Part shown: in pieces, positions 30,595 through 40,023 of the stretch
Layout of the letters: each line of letters opens with the position of its first letter
Position numbering within the stretch: the stretch's first letter is position 1
From: Ewingella americana
GTDB lineage: Bacteria > Pseudomonadota > Gammaproteobacteria > Enterobacterales > Enterobacteriaceae
Direction: 5' to 3'
DNA: 64,000 bases
Assembly (NCBI RefSeq): GCF_006438725.1
Contig: NZ_RCZD01000019.1
Span: 22,799 to 86,798, forward strand
The notes under the pieces: model-generated
What the model was told of the DNA's origin: nothing
The model's database searches: none
Seen by the model: only the letters and a program-made list of their open reading frames with translations
Made by a program: the position numbers and the translations under genes

Positions 30595-30940
30595 AAAAAT
30601 ATTTATCCTGGCGACTCTTTGTTATTCTGTAAGTGGCATGGCCGCTTTTAATGATAATGAGAGTAAACAGTTATCTGAAATTGATATGAAATCTGAAAGT
30701 ATAGTTACAGATATTGTCAAGAAATTAGATAAAGCAGTAAGTGTTCAAGTATCTAATAATCCAGAAAAAAAAGAACAGATTTTAGCATTGCGAGTCGCGT
30801 GGGATGTAACAACGCAAAAAAAATGTCAACTAGAAACATTCGAATCTAAAGGAACTGATTCTGAAATATCGACAACGAATAGTTGTCTTTTAAAAGGCTA
30901 TCAAATGGAAATTGATTACTTTAATAATATGTTGCCATGA
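30584..30940 (+). CDS. Putative periplasmic immunity protein, LprI/DUF1311-like
   Basis: This 118-residue protein starts at ATG 30584, inside the end of the preceding toxin gene (11-base overlap). It has a signal peptide (MKIKKIFILATLCYSVSGMA). The C-terminal half has the spacing LRVAWDVTTQKKCQLE ... TTNSCLLKGYQMEID, which resembles the LprI/DUF1311 pattern (Trp, then Cys, then a second Cys near a Gly-Ser stretch) found in lysozyme inhibitors. That suits protection from the muramidase-like tip encoded just upstream. The family match is by eye. Confidence 0.65.
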   Translation: MKIKKIFILATLCYSVSGMAAFNDNESKQLSEIDMKSESIVTDIVKKLDKAVSVQVSNNPEKKEQILALRVAWDVTTQKKCQLETFESKGTDSEISTTNSCLLKGYQMEIDYFNNMLP

Positions 30941-31182
30941 GTCTGATTTTTTTCGGCAAATACTACTCTAACCTTAGTGATTATCCAAAGATAAAACCCT
31001 CATGACAGGGCATCAGGATTTTCATGCACTCATCCATATAAAATTCTAATTAGTTATTGCGGAAATAAAATGGTCAGCGATGGGAAGCGCTTACCGATAA
31101 AATGATATGGGCGAAGAGGGGTATGGAATAGCAATGTACTGCCCCATAATAACGATGTGATAAATAACCTGGAGAGTGTTTG

Positions 31183-31596
31183 ATGAATAAAATTATTTTT
31201 TTATTAGGATTTTGCATTTCCTTCAATGCGTTAGCTTCTTTAGATAAATATGTTGGGTGTTTTTCATCCGACACCAAGAAAATAAATGTGAAGTTCGTAA
31301 GCATTTCTGATGACAATATCCCATTAAGTTACGTGATATATAAAAACGCGCAACAACCCATACCATTGATTTTTTCAAAAAAAGATGAAGAGGAGGTTGG
31401 GGACGGGAGGCCTGCAGAGAAAACCACTACCTGGCTTGAGGTTATTGATGGGAAATTTAATGGTCAATATATCGTGATGTCACAAGGTGCTCGATATTAT
31501 AGTTTCATTTATAAAAATAAAAATGGAAAGCAAGTAAGTCTGAATGAAAATTTAGATGCGTACAATGATGATCATTCTGATTGTATTTGGAGGTAA
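31183..31596 (+). CDS. Exported hypothetical protein, possible orphan immunity gene
   Basis: This 137-residue protein starts at ATG 31183 with GGAG 8 bases upstream. It has a signal peptide (MNKIIFLLGFCISFNALA) and a mature part with two cysteines (YVGCF and SDCIW) at the extremes that could form a disulfide. It is AT-rich and lies 242 bases after the LprI-like gene with no toxin gene directly before it. It is the kind of gene left when an effector is lost and its immunity gene kept. No family recognised. Confidence 0.6.
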   Translation: MNKIIFLLGFCISFNALASLDKYVGCFSSDTKKINVKFVSISDDNIPLSYVIYKNAQQPIPLIFSKKDEEEVGDGRPAEKTTTWLEVIDGKFNGQYIVMSQGARYYSFIYKNKNGKQVSLNENLDAYNDDHSDCIWR

Positions 31597-31788
31597 CATA
31601 CAAGCTATGCTTTAGCAGAAAGGTAATAACACACTGAGGCGAGACTTATTTTATTTCAAGACATGATATGTTAGCCGCATCAGTTCATAGGCTAACCCTA
31701 ACTTTATTTACTTCGTTCTAAAGTCTTAGCAAACATAAAAATATGTACATCTCTTGTTATTTTCAATAATAAGTTCAAAGACGCACAG

Positions 31789-32052
31789 ATGCTGCAAGTT
31801 ATTCGTAAGGGCGATAAGACCACGCATGGTGGTGCCGTATTAACCGGTTCGGACAAAATGAAGTTCGGGGGTATTGGTGTCGCCCGCAAAGGCGATAAAG
31901 TTTCTTGTCCTGTTGAAGGACATGGACCAACAACCATTGTAGAAGGCAATCCAGATTATCTGGATAACGGTATCCCCGTGGCATTCCATGGTCACAAATG
32001 TGGTTGTGGCTGCACGCTGATTAGCTCATTTTCAGCCGCAAAGGTTGGGTAA
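31789..32052 (+). CDS. PAAR-domain spike tip protein
   Basis: This 87-residue protein is a single PAAR domain: VIRKGDKTTHGGAVLTGS, then FGGIGVARKGDKVSCPVEGHGPTTIVEG, IPVAFHGHKCGCGCTLISS. The histidine and cysteines expected to hold the tip metal are present. PAAR proteins sharpen the VgrG spike. The ribosome site is poor. The following gene starts 3 bases after its stop. The 192 bases before it hold no gene, only a 7-bp inverted repeat near 31670-31696. Confidence 0.9.
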   Translation: MLQVIRKGDKTTHGGAVLTGSDKMKFGGIGVARKGDKVSCPVEGHGPTTIVEGNPDYLDNGIPVAFHGHKCGCGCTLISSFSAAKVG

Positions 32053-32054
32053 TT

Positions 32055-33260
32055 ATGCCTGTTTATCTGGACGCTATTCCTGACCTCGCTCCGCGTATCC
32101 CTCGGCCGGTGACTCGTCATTGGCTGTATCTTCTCGGGGCGATGATGATTCTGGGAAGCGTTCTGGTCTTTGGGTTATGGACCCAGGAGCGATCAGGACT
32201 TGTCTTCTGGTTTATGGCATCAGGCTTGCCCTTTTGCTTATGGGGCTTGTTGTTCAGCATGCGCCGTTTTGGTTACAAGTGTGACCAGGTCTGGGCTGCA
32301 TCGTGGAACAGGGAAAGAGAACGGTTGCTTGAGCAGGAGATAACCCGGGGGCAAAGGGCAGCGAGAGTTTTACAGGCGGGGGTGATCTCACAACTCGGTA
32401 ACGGTACGGAGAAATTACTTCTTGCCGTGAAATCGTCAGAACCTCAGCTCCGTATGCAAAGCCCCCGGCTGGGTGGTTTACCTGTTCGTCACTCCCGACT
32501 ACCGGGTTTTGCTGATAAACAGCAATTTCAGGATCTCGACACCGCGTTAAAAACTATCGCCCGCCAAGTCAGGTCAGTGCTGGATAAAATTCCTACTGAC
32601 GTGTTGTGCTGGCTGATGGTGGACTGTGATGTTGCCGGTGTTCCTGATGCCAATGAAAAAATACACGACATGATCACGGCTCAGACAGGCAAAACCTTTC
32701 GTTTATTGAACGCAAAAGGTTTCACCGCCTTCGATTTCTGGCTGGATGAGATTTGGAAACAACCCGCCGTTCTTCTCGCTATTAGCGCCGTGATTCGCGC
32801 GAAACCGCAGGACGATGAAGGTGAAGCCATGACATGGACTCTTCTGCTAAACCGCGACCATTCAAGCTTTCCAAATGCCGTTAAATTACATCGTCCTCAA
32901 AAAGGAAGCATCGGTACGATCTCTCAAGTACTTAGCCGCGCACTGCTATGGAGTCAGATATCCGGCGGAGATGTGAAGGAGGCCTGGACGACCGGCAAGG
33001 CTCCGGCGCAGGGGGGAGCGTGGAGTGAAGCTTGTGAAGAGAATGGCCTTATATTCGGCATGGCTGAGGATAACCGGGATGTGGACCAGACTACTGGCTA
33101 TACCGGCAACGCTGCGCCATGGCTTGCGGTCAACCTTGCGGTAACCATGGCTCAACAAGGTAGCGCGCAGGTCGTTGTGGCTGAAACAAACCCGGAGGAA
33201 ATCTGGGTAGTCAATATCACACCAGCCAATAACACAGGGATTAATCAGGACTTATCGTGA
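32055..33260 (+). CDS. T6SS-associated membrane protein of unknown function
   Basis: This 401-residue protein has two membrane helices near residues 22-45 and 50-68 (WLYLLGAMMILGSVLVFGLW and FWFMASGLPFCLWGLLFSM), then a soluble domain of over 300 residues. I recognise no catalytic motif. It sits between the PAAR gene (3 bases) and tssM (overlap of 4 bases), so it is translationally coupled to the membrane complex gene. Similar proteins of about 400 residues precede tssM in related clusters as I remember them. A role with TssM is inferred from position only. Confidence 0.75.
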   Translation: MPVYLDAIPDLAPRIPRPVTRHWLYLLGAMMILGSVLVFGLWTQERSGLVFWFMASGLPFCLWGLLFSMRRFGYKCDQVWAASWNRERERLLEQEITRGQRAARVLQAGVISQLGNGTEKLLLAVKSSEPQLRMQSPRLGGLPVRHSRLPGFADKQQFQDLDTALKTIARQVRSVLDKIPTDVLCWLMVDCDVAGVPDANEKIHDMITAQTGKTFRLLNAKGFTAFDFWLDEIWKQPAVLLAISAVIRAKPQDDEGEAMTWTLLLNRDHSSFPNAVKLHRPQKGSIGTISQVLSRALLWSQISGGDVKEAWTTGKAPAQGGAWSEACEENGLIFGMAEDNRDVDQTTGYTGNAAPWLAVNLAVTMAQQGSAQVVVAETNPEEIWVVNITPANNTGINQDLS

Positions 33261-36200
33261 AAATTAAAACTCTCATCGGAGCAATTGTCGCTGTCTTACT
33301 TTTTCTTACGGCGATCATCAGCTTTTTATTCCTTGCTCTGCCTGAAAAAATGGCTGACTGGACCGGGATCGGACCACTGGATCATAGTCGTCTACTTACT
33401 GTGTGTTTGTTCATTGCCACCGCGCTGATCCTATTGGGATGGTTGGTTGAAAAAATATTTGACCGGGTGGGTAAATCCGGTGTCCGACTGTCATTTCAGA
33501 AAAATAAGCAGTCCATAAATGCCAATGAGAATCCCCTCACTCTCCATTCAGCAGTGATCGCAGATGTGTTTAGTGCGGCTTCCGTTACCGAACACCTCAA
33601 CCTGCGCTATGGCCGTCATTGGAAGCGTAAAATCCGTCTTCTGTTGGTACAGGGTAAAGATGACGATATTGAAAAGGCCGTGCCGGGCCTTGGCCGTGAT
33701 TTGTGGCAGGAGAGCGAGGGCTGCGTCCTCATCCACGGTGGAAATGCTCAGTCGCAGCCGGATGAAACCTTCCTCACCGCGTTAAAACAGATAAGGCCAC
33801 GTTGCCCACTAGACGGCATCGTTCACGTCATCAATACCTCAGCATTACCGACGGATATCGAGCGCGACGCCTTTTTACGCTGTCGCCAGAAAGCCGATAA
33901 TTTGTTGGGCTGGCAGGCTCCGGTATGGTTGTGGTTGACCGACAAAGAGTCCGGCGATCGGGAAGGCCGCGAGGATATTGCGATCGGCGCTATGTTTGGC
34001 CTTGGTGCGACACCAGAGGGAGCCGACGCAACGCTGGATACACTGGTGCCCCGTTTACGTCAGGTCGGCATGTCTCAGGTACTGCGCAACCCGCAGCATG
34101 ACTGGCTGCTGCACCTCTCATCCCGTTTGCAGGGAGAATTGAAAGCGAGCCTCAACCTGCTGTTTAACGGGCTGATACAGGGTTCTGCCGCCTACCGCCT
34201 GCGGGGGGCGATGTTCAGCCCGGACCTGTCTGCTGCTGGCTCGTTGCCCAATACCCGTCTCGATAACCCAACATGGAAAGCGGTCATCGACGACTGTGAT
34301 GAGGTACGGCCTAAAAAACTCACCTTCGACTGGCTGAAGGGGCTGCGTTTATTGCTGCTTGCCCTGATCATGCTTTGGGGGGCGGGTACGCTGCTCTCCC
34401 TTGCCGTCAACCGGACACAGATTTATCAGGCGCAGGAGACTGCCCGCCTGGCGGCTGATACGACACTGCCACTGGCTGAGCGGCTGCATAATCAACTGGG
34501 GCTTCAGCAGGCTATTGCGCGACTGCAACACCGTGAAGCGACCGGCGCCCCGTGGTACACCCGCTTTGGCCTCAATCAGGACCGTGACACGCTTGCCGCA
34601 CTCTGGCCATTGTATGCCCGCAACAACACACTGTTAATGCGCGATGCCACCGCTGATCACCTGAAACAACAGCTGAATGCCTTTGTCCAACTGGCACCGG
34701 CCAGTGACGCCCGTGCGCAGGGCACACAACGCACCTACGATGTGCTGAAAGACTATCTGATGTTGGCCCGACCGGATAAAGCGGATGCCGCATGGTTGGC
34801 GAACGATGTGCTGAAGATCTGGCCGAAACGTCAGGGCATTCCTGATGGCACATGGCAGGCGCTGGCCCCTAAATTATTGGGGTTCTATGCGCAGAACCTC
34901 CCGGCGCACCCGGAGTGGAAAATTAAGCCCGACGCCGAACTTATCAGCAATGTGCGTCAAATCCTGCTTAAGCAGATTGGGCAGCGTAACGCCGAATCCG
35001 GCCTGTATCAGGACATGCTTAAGCGCGTTGCCAGCAACTGGCCTGATCTGACGCTGGCTGATATGACCGGCGACACCGACGCTTCAACGGTCTTCAGTAC
35101 TGAAGAAGTGGTGCCGGGAATGTTCACCCGTCAGGCCTGGGAAGAACAGGTACAGGACGCCATTGATGAGGTGGTGAAAACCCGCCGCGATGAAATCGAC
35201 TGGGTGCTGACGGACAAAACGCATCAGCCGGGAAGTGATATCGCCCCCGAGGCCCTGAAAGCCCGCCTGACCGAACGCTATTTCACCGACTTTGGTAACG
35301 CCTGGCTGAACATGGTCAACAGCATTCAGTGGCAGGACGCCAGCTCACTGTCTGAGGCGATTGCCCAGCTTAATCTGATCGGCGATGTTCGCCAGTCACC
35401 GCTGGTAGCACTGATGAACACGCTGGCCTGGCAGGGCAAAACCGGACAAAAAGGCGAAGCGCTGGCGGATTCGATTGTGGATTCAGCGAAGAAACTGATC
35501 GGCCGGAAGAAAAACGCCAAACAGTTCATTGAGCAAGCTCAGGGACCTAAAGGCCCGCTTGATGGGGTATTTGGTCCGTTGACGGGACTGATGGAAGGCA
35601 AAGAGGGCACCGGCAGTAACGGCAACCTGAGCTTCCAGTCGTGGCTTGCCCGCGTCACGCAGGTGCGCCTTAAACTTCAGCAGGTCACCAGTGCGCCAGA
35701 CCCGCAGGCGATGTCGGAGATGCTGGCTCAGACCGTGTTTCAGGGTAAAGCCATCGATCTGACCGATACGCGTGATTACGGCAGTCTGGTGGCCGCCAGC
35801 CTTGGACAAGAGTGGAGTGGCTTCGGGCAGTCGTTATTTGTGCAACCTCTGGATCTGGCGTGGCGACAGGTGCTGGCTCCGGCGGCGGGAAGCCTTAATG
35901 CCCGCTGGCAGACCACGATAGTGGAGCAATGGAACAAAGCCTTTGCCGGTCGCTATCCGTTCAAGGCCAACGGCAGCGATGCCTCTCTGCCACTGCTGGC
36001 ACAGTTTCTGCGCAGTGACTCAGGCCGGATCACCACGTTCCTGAAAACCAACCTCGGCGGCATCCTTCATCAGGAGGGGAATCGCTGGGTGGTGGATCCT
36101 GCGGCAAGCCAGGGGATGGTAGTAAATCCTGAGTTTCTCCAGGCGATTAATCAGCTGGCAGAATTGTCGGATATCGTCTTTGCACAGGATGATGCCAGTG

Positions 36201-36616
36201 TTCGCTTTGAACTGATGGCGCGGCCATCCCGTGATGTCGCACGTATGCAACTCACTCTTGATGAGCAGAATCTGGATTACTTCAACCAGATGGAAAGCTG
36301 GCAAAGCTTTGTCTGGCCGGGGAATACCTATTATCCGGGCGTTAGCCTCAGTTGGCGCAACGTCACTACGGGTATGCAGCTCTATGCTAACGACCAGGGT
36401 AACTGGGGATTCATTCGTTTACTGGGCAAAGCGCAGATCACGCCATTGGACGGCAGTCGAACGCAGTTGGTGTGGAAAGCCTCCGATGGCAATCCGCTGA
36501 AATTTGTCATGCGCAGTGAGCTGGGTGAGGGTCCGCTTGCGTTGCTGAAACTTCAGGGATTTACGCTGCCAGAGTCTATTTTCAACGTCGATGCAGCCAG
36601 GGAGGAAATGGAATGA
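33257..36616 (+). CDS. tssM: T6SS membrane-complex protein TssM (IcmF family)
   Basis: This 1119-residue protein has two N-terminal membrane helices (residues about 5-30 and 45-65), a cytoplasmic domain, a third helix near 362-384 (LRLLLLALIMLWGAGTLLSLAV), and a large periplasmic region ending in the IcmF C-terminal domain (WPGNTYYPGVSLSW near 1030). No Walker A motif is visible in the cytoplasmic domain, as in several other TssM proteins. It spans the periplasm to contact TssJ and forms the export channel core. The stop overlaps the tssA start by 4 bases. Confidence 0.95.
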   Translation: MKIKTLIGAIVAVLLFLTAIISFLFLALPEKMADWTGIGPLDHSRLLTVCLFIATALILLGWLVEKIFDRVGKSGVRLSFQKNKQSINANENPLTLHSAVIADVFSAASVTEHLNLRYGRHWKRKIRLLLVQGKDDDIEKAVPGLGRDLWQESEGCVLIHGGNAQSQPDETFLTALKQIRPRCPLDGIVHVINTSALPTDIERDAFLRCRQKADNLLGWQAPVWLWLTDKESGDREGREDIAIGAMFGLGATPEGADATLDTLVPRLRQVGMSQVLRNPQHDWLLHLSSRLQGELKASLNLLFNGLIQGSAAYRLRGAMFSPDLSAAGSLPNTRLDNPTWKAVIDDCDEVRPKKLTFDWLKGLRLLLLALIMLWGAGTLLSLAVNRTQIYQAQETARLAADTTLPLAERLHNQLGLQQAIARLQHREATGAPWYTRFGLNQDRDTLAALWPLYARNNTLLMRDATADHLKQQLNAFVQLAPASDARAQGTQRTYDVLKDYLMLARPDKADAAWLANDVLKIWPKRQGIPDGTWQALAPKLLGFYAQNLPAHPEWKIKPDAELISNVRQILLKQIGQRNAESGLYQDMLKRVASNWPDLTLADMTGDTDASTVFSTEEVVPGMFTRQAWEEQVQDAIDEVVKTRRDEIDWVLTDKTHQPGSDIAPEALKARLTERYFTDFGNAWLNMVNSIQWQDASSLSEAIAQLNLIGDVRQSPLVALMNTLAWQGKTGQKGEALADSIVDSAKKLIGRKKNAKQFIEQAQGPKGPLDGVFGPLTGLMEGKEGTGSNGNLSFQSWLARVTQVRLKLQQVTSAPDPQAMSEMLAQTVFQGKAIDLTDTRDYGSLVAASLGQEWSGFGQSLFVQPLDLAWRQVLAPAAGSLNARWQTTIVEQWNKAFAGRYPFKANGSDASLPLLAQFLRSDSGRITTFLKTNLGGILHQEGNRWVVDPAASQGMVVNPEFLQAINQLAELSDIVFAQDDASVRFELMARPSRDVARMQLTLDEQNLDYFNQMESWQSFVWPGNTYYPGVSLSWRNVTTGMQLYANDQGNWGFIRLLGKAQITPLDGSRTQLVWKASDGNPLKFVMRSELGEGPLALLKLQGFTLPESIFNVDAAREEME

Positions 36617-38220
36617 GTTCACCCGAAGCGTTGTTATCAGCCTGTGCGACAGATAAGGAAGCGCAGCATTGTCTTCTCTCCCGGGCATCCGAAGCCCTGT
36701 CACTCTGGGATAACTGGTTACGTCCCCTCGGTTCTGAGCAGGAGACCGGGGGCGATCCGGCGTATGACGATGACTTCCAGATGATGCGCGAGGAAATCAA
36801 CAAACTCTCCGGCACCGATCCACAACGGCTGTGCGAGCTGGCTGAAAAATGTCTGTGCGAGAGCGCCAAAGATATTCGGGTCGTGACCTGGTACACACAG
36901 GCCCGTCTGAATCGGGATGGCGAGAAGGGTCTGGCGGAAGGTTTATTGCTGCTGGTTGCGATGCTTTCCCGCTATGGTCAGCGCTGTCATCCGCAGCGTC
37001 CCAATGCCCGCAAGGCCGCACTGGAGTGGCTGAACAGCACCAAAATGCTTGATACGCTCTCGATGTGGCCGGAAGTGGACCGAGACGATACGGGCCTGAC
37101 GGTCGGTGCCGTTAACCTTCTGGCAAGCGCCGTTGCTGAATGGCCGGATGACGAAAAGCCGTCATTTTCCGGACTTTGTACCGCGCTTGAAAACCGCCTG
37201 GCCCGCTCCGGCGGCATGGACTCGCTGATCCCCCAAAACAGCAGTGCTCAGGGGGCTGAACGTGGAGCCATCTTCGGGAGCTCCTTCGAACTGTCAGCGG
37301 TGAAGTCCGGGCGGGATTTACTCGACCAGACGAAGCTCCTTTCCAACTGGCTGAGTGAACAGCCGCAGGGCTGGCTGGCATCTCACCGACTCATGAAAAC
37401 GGTGCGTTGGGATACGGTCGACCAAATCCCTCCGCTCGACAGCAGCGGCCGGACTCGTCTGGTGCCACCAAAACCCGAGTACCGGGCACAGCTGAAACGA
37501 CTGTATATCCAGAAAAGCTGGGCCGAGCTGGTCGAGCAGGCCAGCCAGATGTATATCGAAGGGGTGAATCACTTCTGGCTCGACTTGCAGTGGTATCTCT
37601 GGCAGGGACTTAGCCATGCCGGTCAGCCCTGGGAAATTTGGTCAGATTCTGTCATTCACGATATGCGATTTTTACTCAAGCGTCTGCCCGGGCTCGATCT
37701 GCTGGCCTGGAACGATGGCACGCCGTTTGCTGATGAGGTGACCCAAGCCTGGATAGCCGAGAAGGTGAATGAGGATGCGCTGCTGTTTCATGATGAAGCG
37801 GCTACGGTAGCCCATAGCCAGGCGGACGATGTGCTGGCGCTGGAGGCAGAGGCGATGGAAAGAGGGGACAGTGAAAGCCCGGAAGCCGCGCTCGCCTGGC
37901 TTCAGACGCGCCCCGGTTCTGATACCCCGCGCCAACGCTGGCTAATACGCCTGCTGATGGCGCGGGTGGCCGAACAGTATGGCCGCAACGACATGGCACT
38001 GTACCTGCTGGGTGAATTGACCGCCAGCGCACCACAACTGACGCTGGGCGACTGGGAGCCAGCTCTGTTGTTTGAAGTGCAGGCCCGCCGCCTGAAGCTG
38101 CTGCGTATGAAGGCCGGTCGCAATGAAACCGACAAAGCCCGCCTGATGCCCGAGATGGACGCCTTACTGGCGGGCCTTATCGCCATCGACCCAGCACGGG
38201 CCATGGTGCTCTGTGGATAA
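36613..38220 (+). CDS. tssA: T6SS assembly protein TssA
   Basis: This 535-residue protein has an ImpA N-terminal domain (residues about 15-130, with GDPAYDDDFQMMREEINKLSG) and a long C-terminal region including LYLLGELTASAPQLTLGDWEPALLFEV, typical of the VasJ-type TssA end. TssA primes sheath and tube polymerisation at the baseplate. It is coupled to tssM by an ATGA overlap. Length is in the normal range for long TssA proteins. Confidence 0.9.
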   Translation: MSSPEALLSACATDKEAQHCLLSRASEALSLWDNWLRPLGSEQETGGDPAYDDDFQMMREEINKLSGTDPQRLCELAEKCLCESAKDIRVVTWYTQARLNRDGEKGLAEGLLLLVAMLSRYGQRCHPQRPNARKAALEWLNSTKMLDTLSMWPEVDRDDTGLTVGAVNLLASAVAEWPDDEKPSFSGLCTALENRLARSGGMDSLIPQNSSAQGAERGAIFGSSFELSAVKSGRDLLDQTKLLSNWLSEQPQGWLASHRLMKTVRWDTVDQIPPLDSSGRTRLVPPKPEYRAQLKRLYIQKSWAELVEQASQMYIEGVNHFWLDLQWYLWQGLSHAGQPWEIWSDSVIHDMRFLLKRLPGLDLLAWNDGTPFADEVTQAWIAEKVNEDALLFHDEAATVAHSQADDVLALEAEAMERGDSESPEAALAWLQTRPGSDTPRQRWLIRLLMARVAEQYGRNDMALYLLGELTASAPQLTLGDWEPALLFEVQARRLKLLRMKAGRNETDKARLMPEMDALLAGLIAIDPARAMVLCG

Positions 38221-38253
38221 TTTTATATTTGATAACGTTCAGGGATTTTGTGC

Positions 38254-40023
38254 ATGGATGATTTAACGCTTCGCTACTTTGACGCAGAAATGCGCTACCT
38301 GCGTGAGGCGGGTAAAGAGTTTGCCCGCGCCCACCCGGACCGGGCGGCAATGCTCAATCTGGATAAACCGGGTGCCCGTGACCCGTACGTCGAGCGCCTG
38401 TTTGAAGGCTTTGCCTTCCTGATGGGGCGTCTGCGTGAAAAGCTCGATGATGACCTGCCTGAATTAACCGAAGGGCTGGTCAGCCTGCTGTGGCCGCATT
38501 ACATGCGCACCATTCCGTCGCTGGCCATCGTGGAGTTTTCCCCCGACTGGCGCAGCCTGCGTCAGTCTGAGTGTCTGGCCGAGGGGTTTTCTGTTCTGTC
38601 CCGCCCCGTAGGGCCACATCAAACGGCCTGTCAGTACCGAACCACTCGTGATATCCCGCTCCAGCCGTTGCATCTGGCGGATGCCCGCCTGTGCACCGAA
38701 ACCGATGGGCGTTCCGCTATCCGCCTGCGCTTTGAATGCGCGGACAAAGTGGAGTGGAGCAAGGCTGGGATAGATAAAGTCGCCATTTTTCTTAATGCCG
38801 AAAGCCCGGTTAGCTCGGCGCTGCATCTGGCGATGACCCGCCGTGTACACGCCATGTATGCCCGCCACGCCGGGACCTATACCGAGCGCCGCCGGTTTGA
38901 GGGCTGGTGCAAACCTATGGGCTTTGACGACAATGACGGGCTGTGGCAGAAAGCCGATTCCGCCTTCAGCGGTTATCAGCTGTTGCTGGAATACTTCAGT
39001 TTCCGGCCAAAGTTTATGTTTGTTGAACTGCGCGGCTTTGAGACTATTGGTCTCAACGCGGCCAGCAACTGGTTTGAAATCGACATCGTGCTGACCGAAG
39101 CCTGGTCATCCGATTTGCCGTTTGAAACCGAAAACTTCCGTCTGCACTGTGCGCCGGTGATCAACCTGTTCACCCTCGAAGCCGATCCGCTGACCCTCAA
39201 TCCGCTGGACAATGAATACCTGCTGCGTCCATTACGCTTGCAGGACGGCCACACCGAAATCTACAGTGTGGATAACATCCACGGTGCGGTGAAACACGGC
39301 AAATATCCGTACGTCCCCTTTACCAGCTTCCGCCACCGGGGCGGCATGATGCGTCACGATGCCCCCGAGCGCTATTACCACACCCGCGTGAAGCGCGGAG
39401 CCTCCGGTCTGTATGACACCTGGCTGATTCTTGGCGGGCGTTCTTTCGAGTTCGACCAGCTTGCTGAAAAACCAGAGTCGCTTTCCATGCGCATCACCGG
39501 TACCAACGGGCAACTCCCGCGTAAAGCGCTGGAAAGTACCCTGCTGGACCGGGTAGTCAAGGCAGGCAAGGTGCCGGTCAGAGTGCTGAACGTCTCGGCA
39601 CCGACCCTGCCGCTATATCCGCCCGCCAACGACCGTTTTCACTGGCGGGTGATGAGCCACCTGGGCTCAAACTTCCTCAGCATGATGGACAATCCCGAGG
39701 TGCTGCGCGGTACGCTGGCGCTGTACGACTGGACCGATGATGAGATGAACCGCAGACGCCTCGAGGCGATTGTGGCGGTGAAGCACTCGCTTATTCGCCG
39801 CTTTGAGAAGGGCTTTATGCTGCGCGGCGTGGATATTGAAGTCACGTTAAATATGGATAACTTTGCGGGCGAAGGGGATGTGAATCTGTTCGGTGAGATG
39901 CTGCACCGTTTCTTCGGGCTGTATGCGGATATTCACCTCTTTAATCAGCTTACGCTGGTGCTACAACCGACAGGGAAACGACTGAGATGGAACGAATTCC
40001 ACAGCCAGCACGTACCGGGCTGA
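38254..40023 (+). CDS. tssF: T6SS baseplate subunit TssF
   Basis: This 589-residue protein begins MDDLTLRYFDAEMRYLREAGKEFA and continues with HPDRAAMLNLD and RDPYVERLFEGFAFLMGRLREKLDDDLPE, the classic TssF N-terminus. The ATG at 38254 is preceded by AGGG at a 9-base distance; a TTG two codons earlier is unlikely. TssF and TssG form the baseplate wedge. No tssE lies next to it, although tssE often precedes tssF in other clusters; the gap to tssA is only 33 bases. Confidence 0.96.
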   Translation: MDDLTLRYFDAEMRYLREAGKEFARAHPDRAAMLNLDKPGARDPYVERLFEGFAFLMGRLREKLDDDLPELTEGLVSLLWPHYMRTIPSLAIVEFSPDWRSLRQSECLAEGFSVLSRPVGPHQTACQYRTTRDIPLQPLHLADARLCTETDGRSAIRLRFECADKVEWSKAGIDKVAIFLNAESPVSSALHLAMTRRVHAMYARHAGTYTERRRFEGWCKPMGFDDNDGLWQKADSAFSGYQLLLEYFSFRPKFMFVELRGFETIGLNAASNWFEIDIVLTEAWSSDLPFETENFRLHCAPVINLFTLEADPLTLNPLDNEYLLRPLRLQDGHTEIYSVDNIHGAVKHGKYPYVPFTSFRHRGGMMRHDAPERYYHTRVKRGASGLYDTWLILGGRSFEFDQLAEKPESLSMRITGTNGQLPRKALESTLLDRVVKAGKVPVRVLNVSAPTLPLYPPANDRFHWRVMSHLGSNFLSMMDNPEVLRGTLALYDWTDDEMNRRRLEAIVAVKHSLIRRFEKGFMLRGVDIEVTLNMDNFAGEGDVNLFGEMLHRFFGLYADIHLFNQLTLVLQPTGKRLRWNEFHSQHVPG

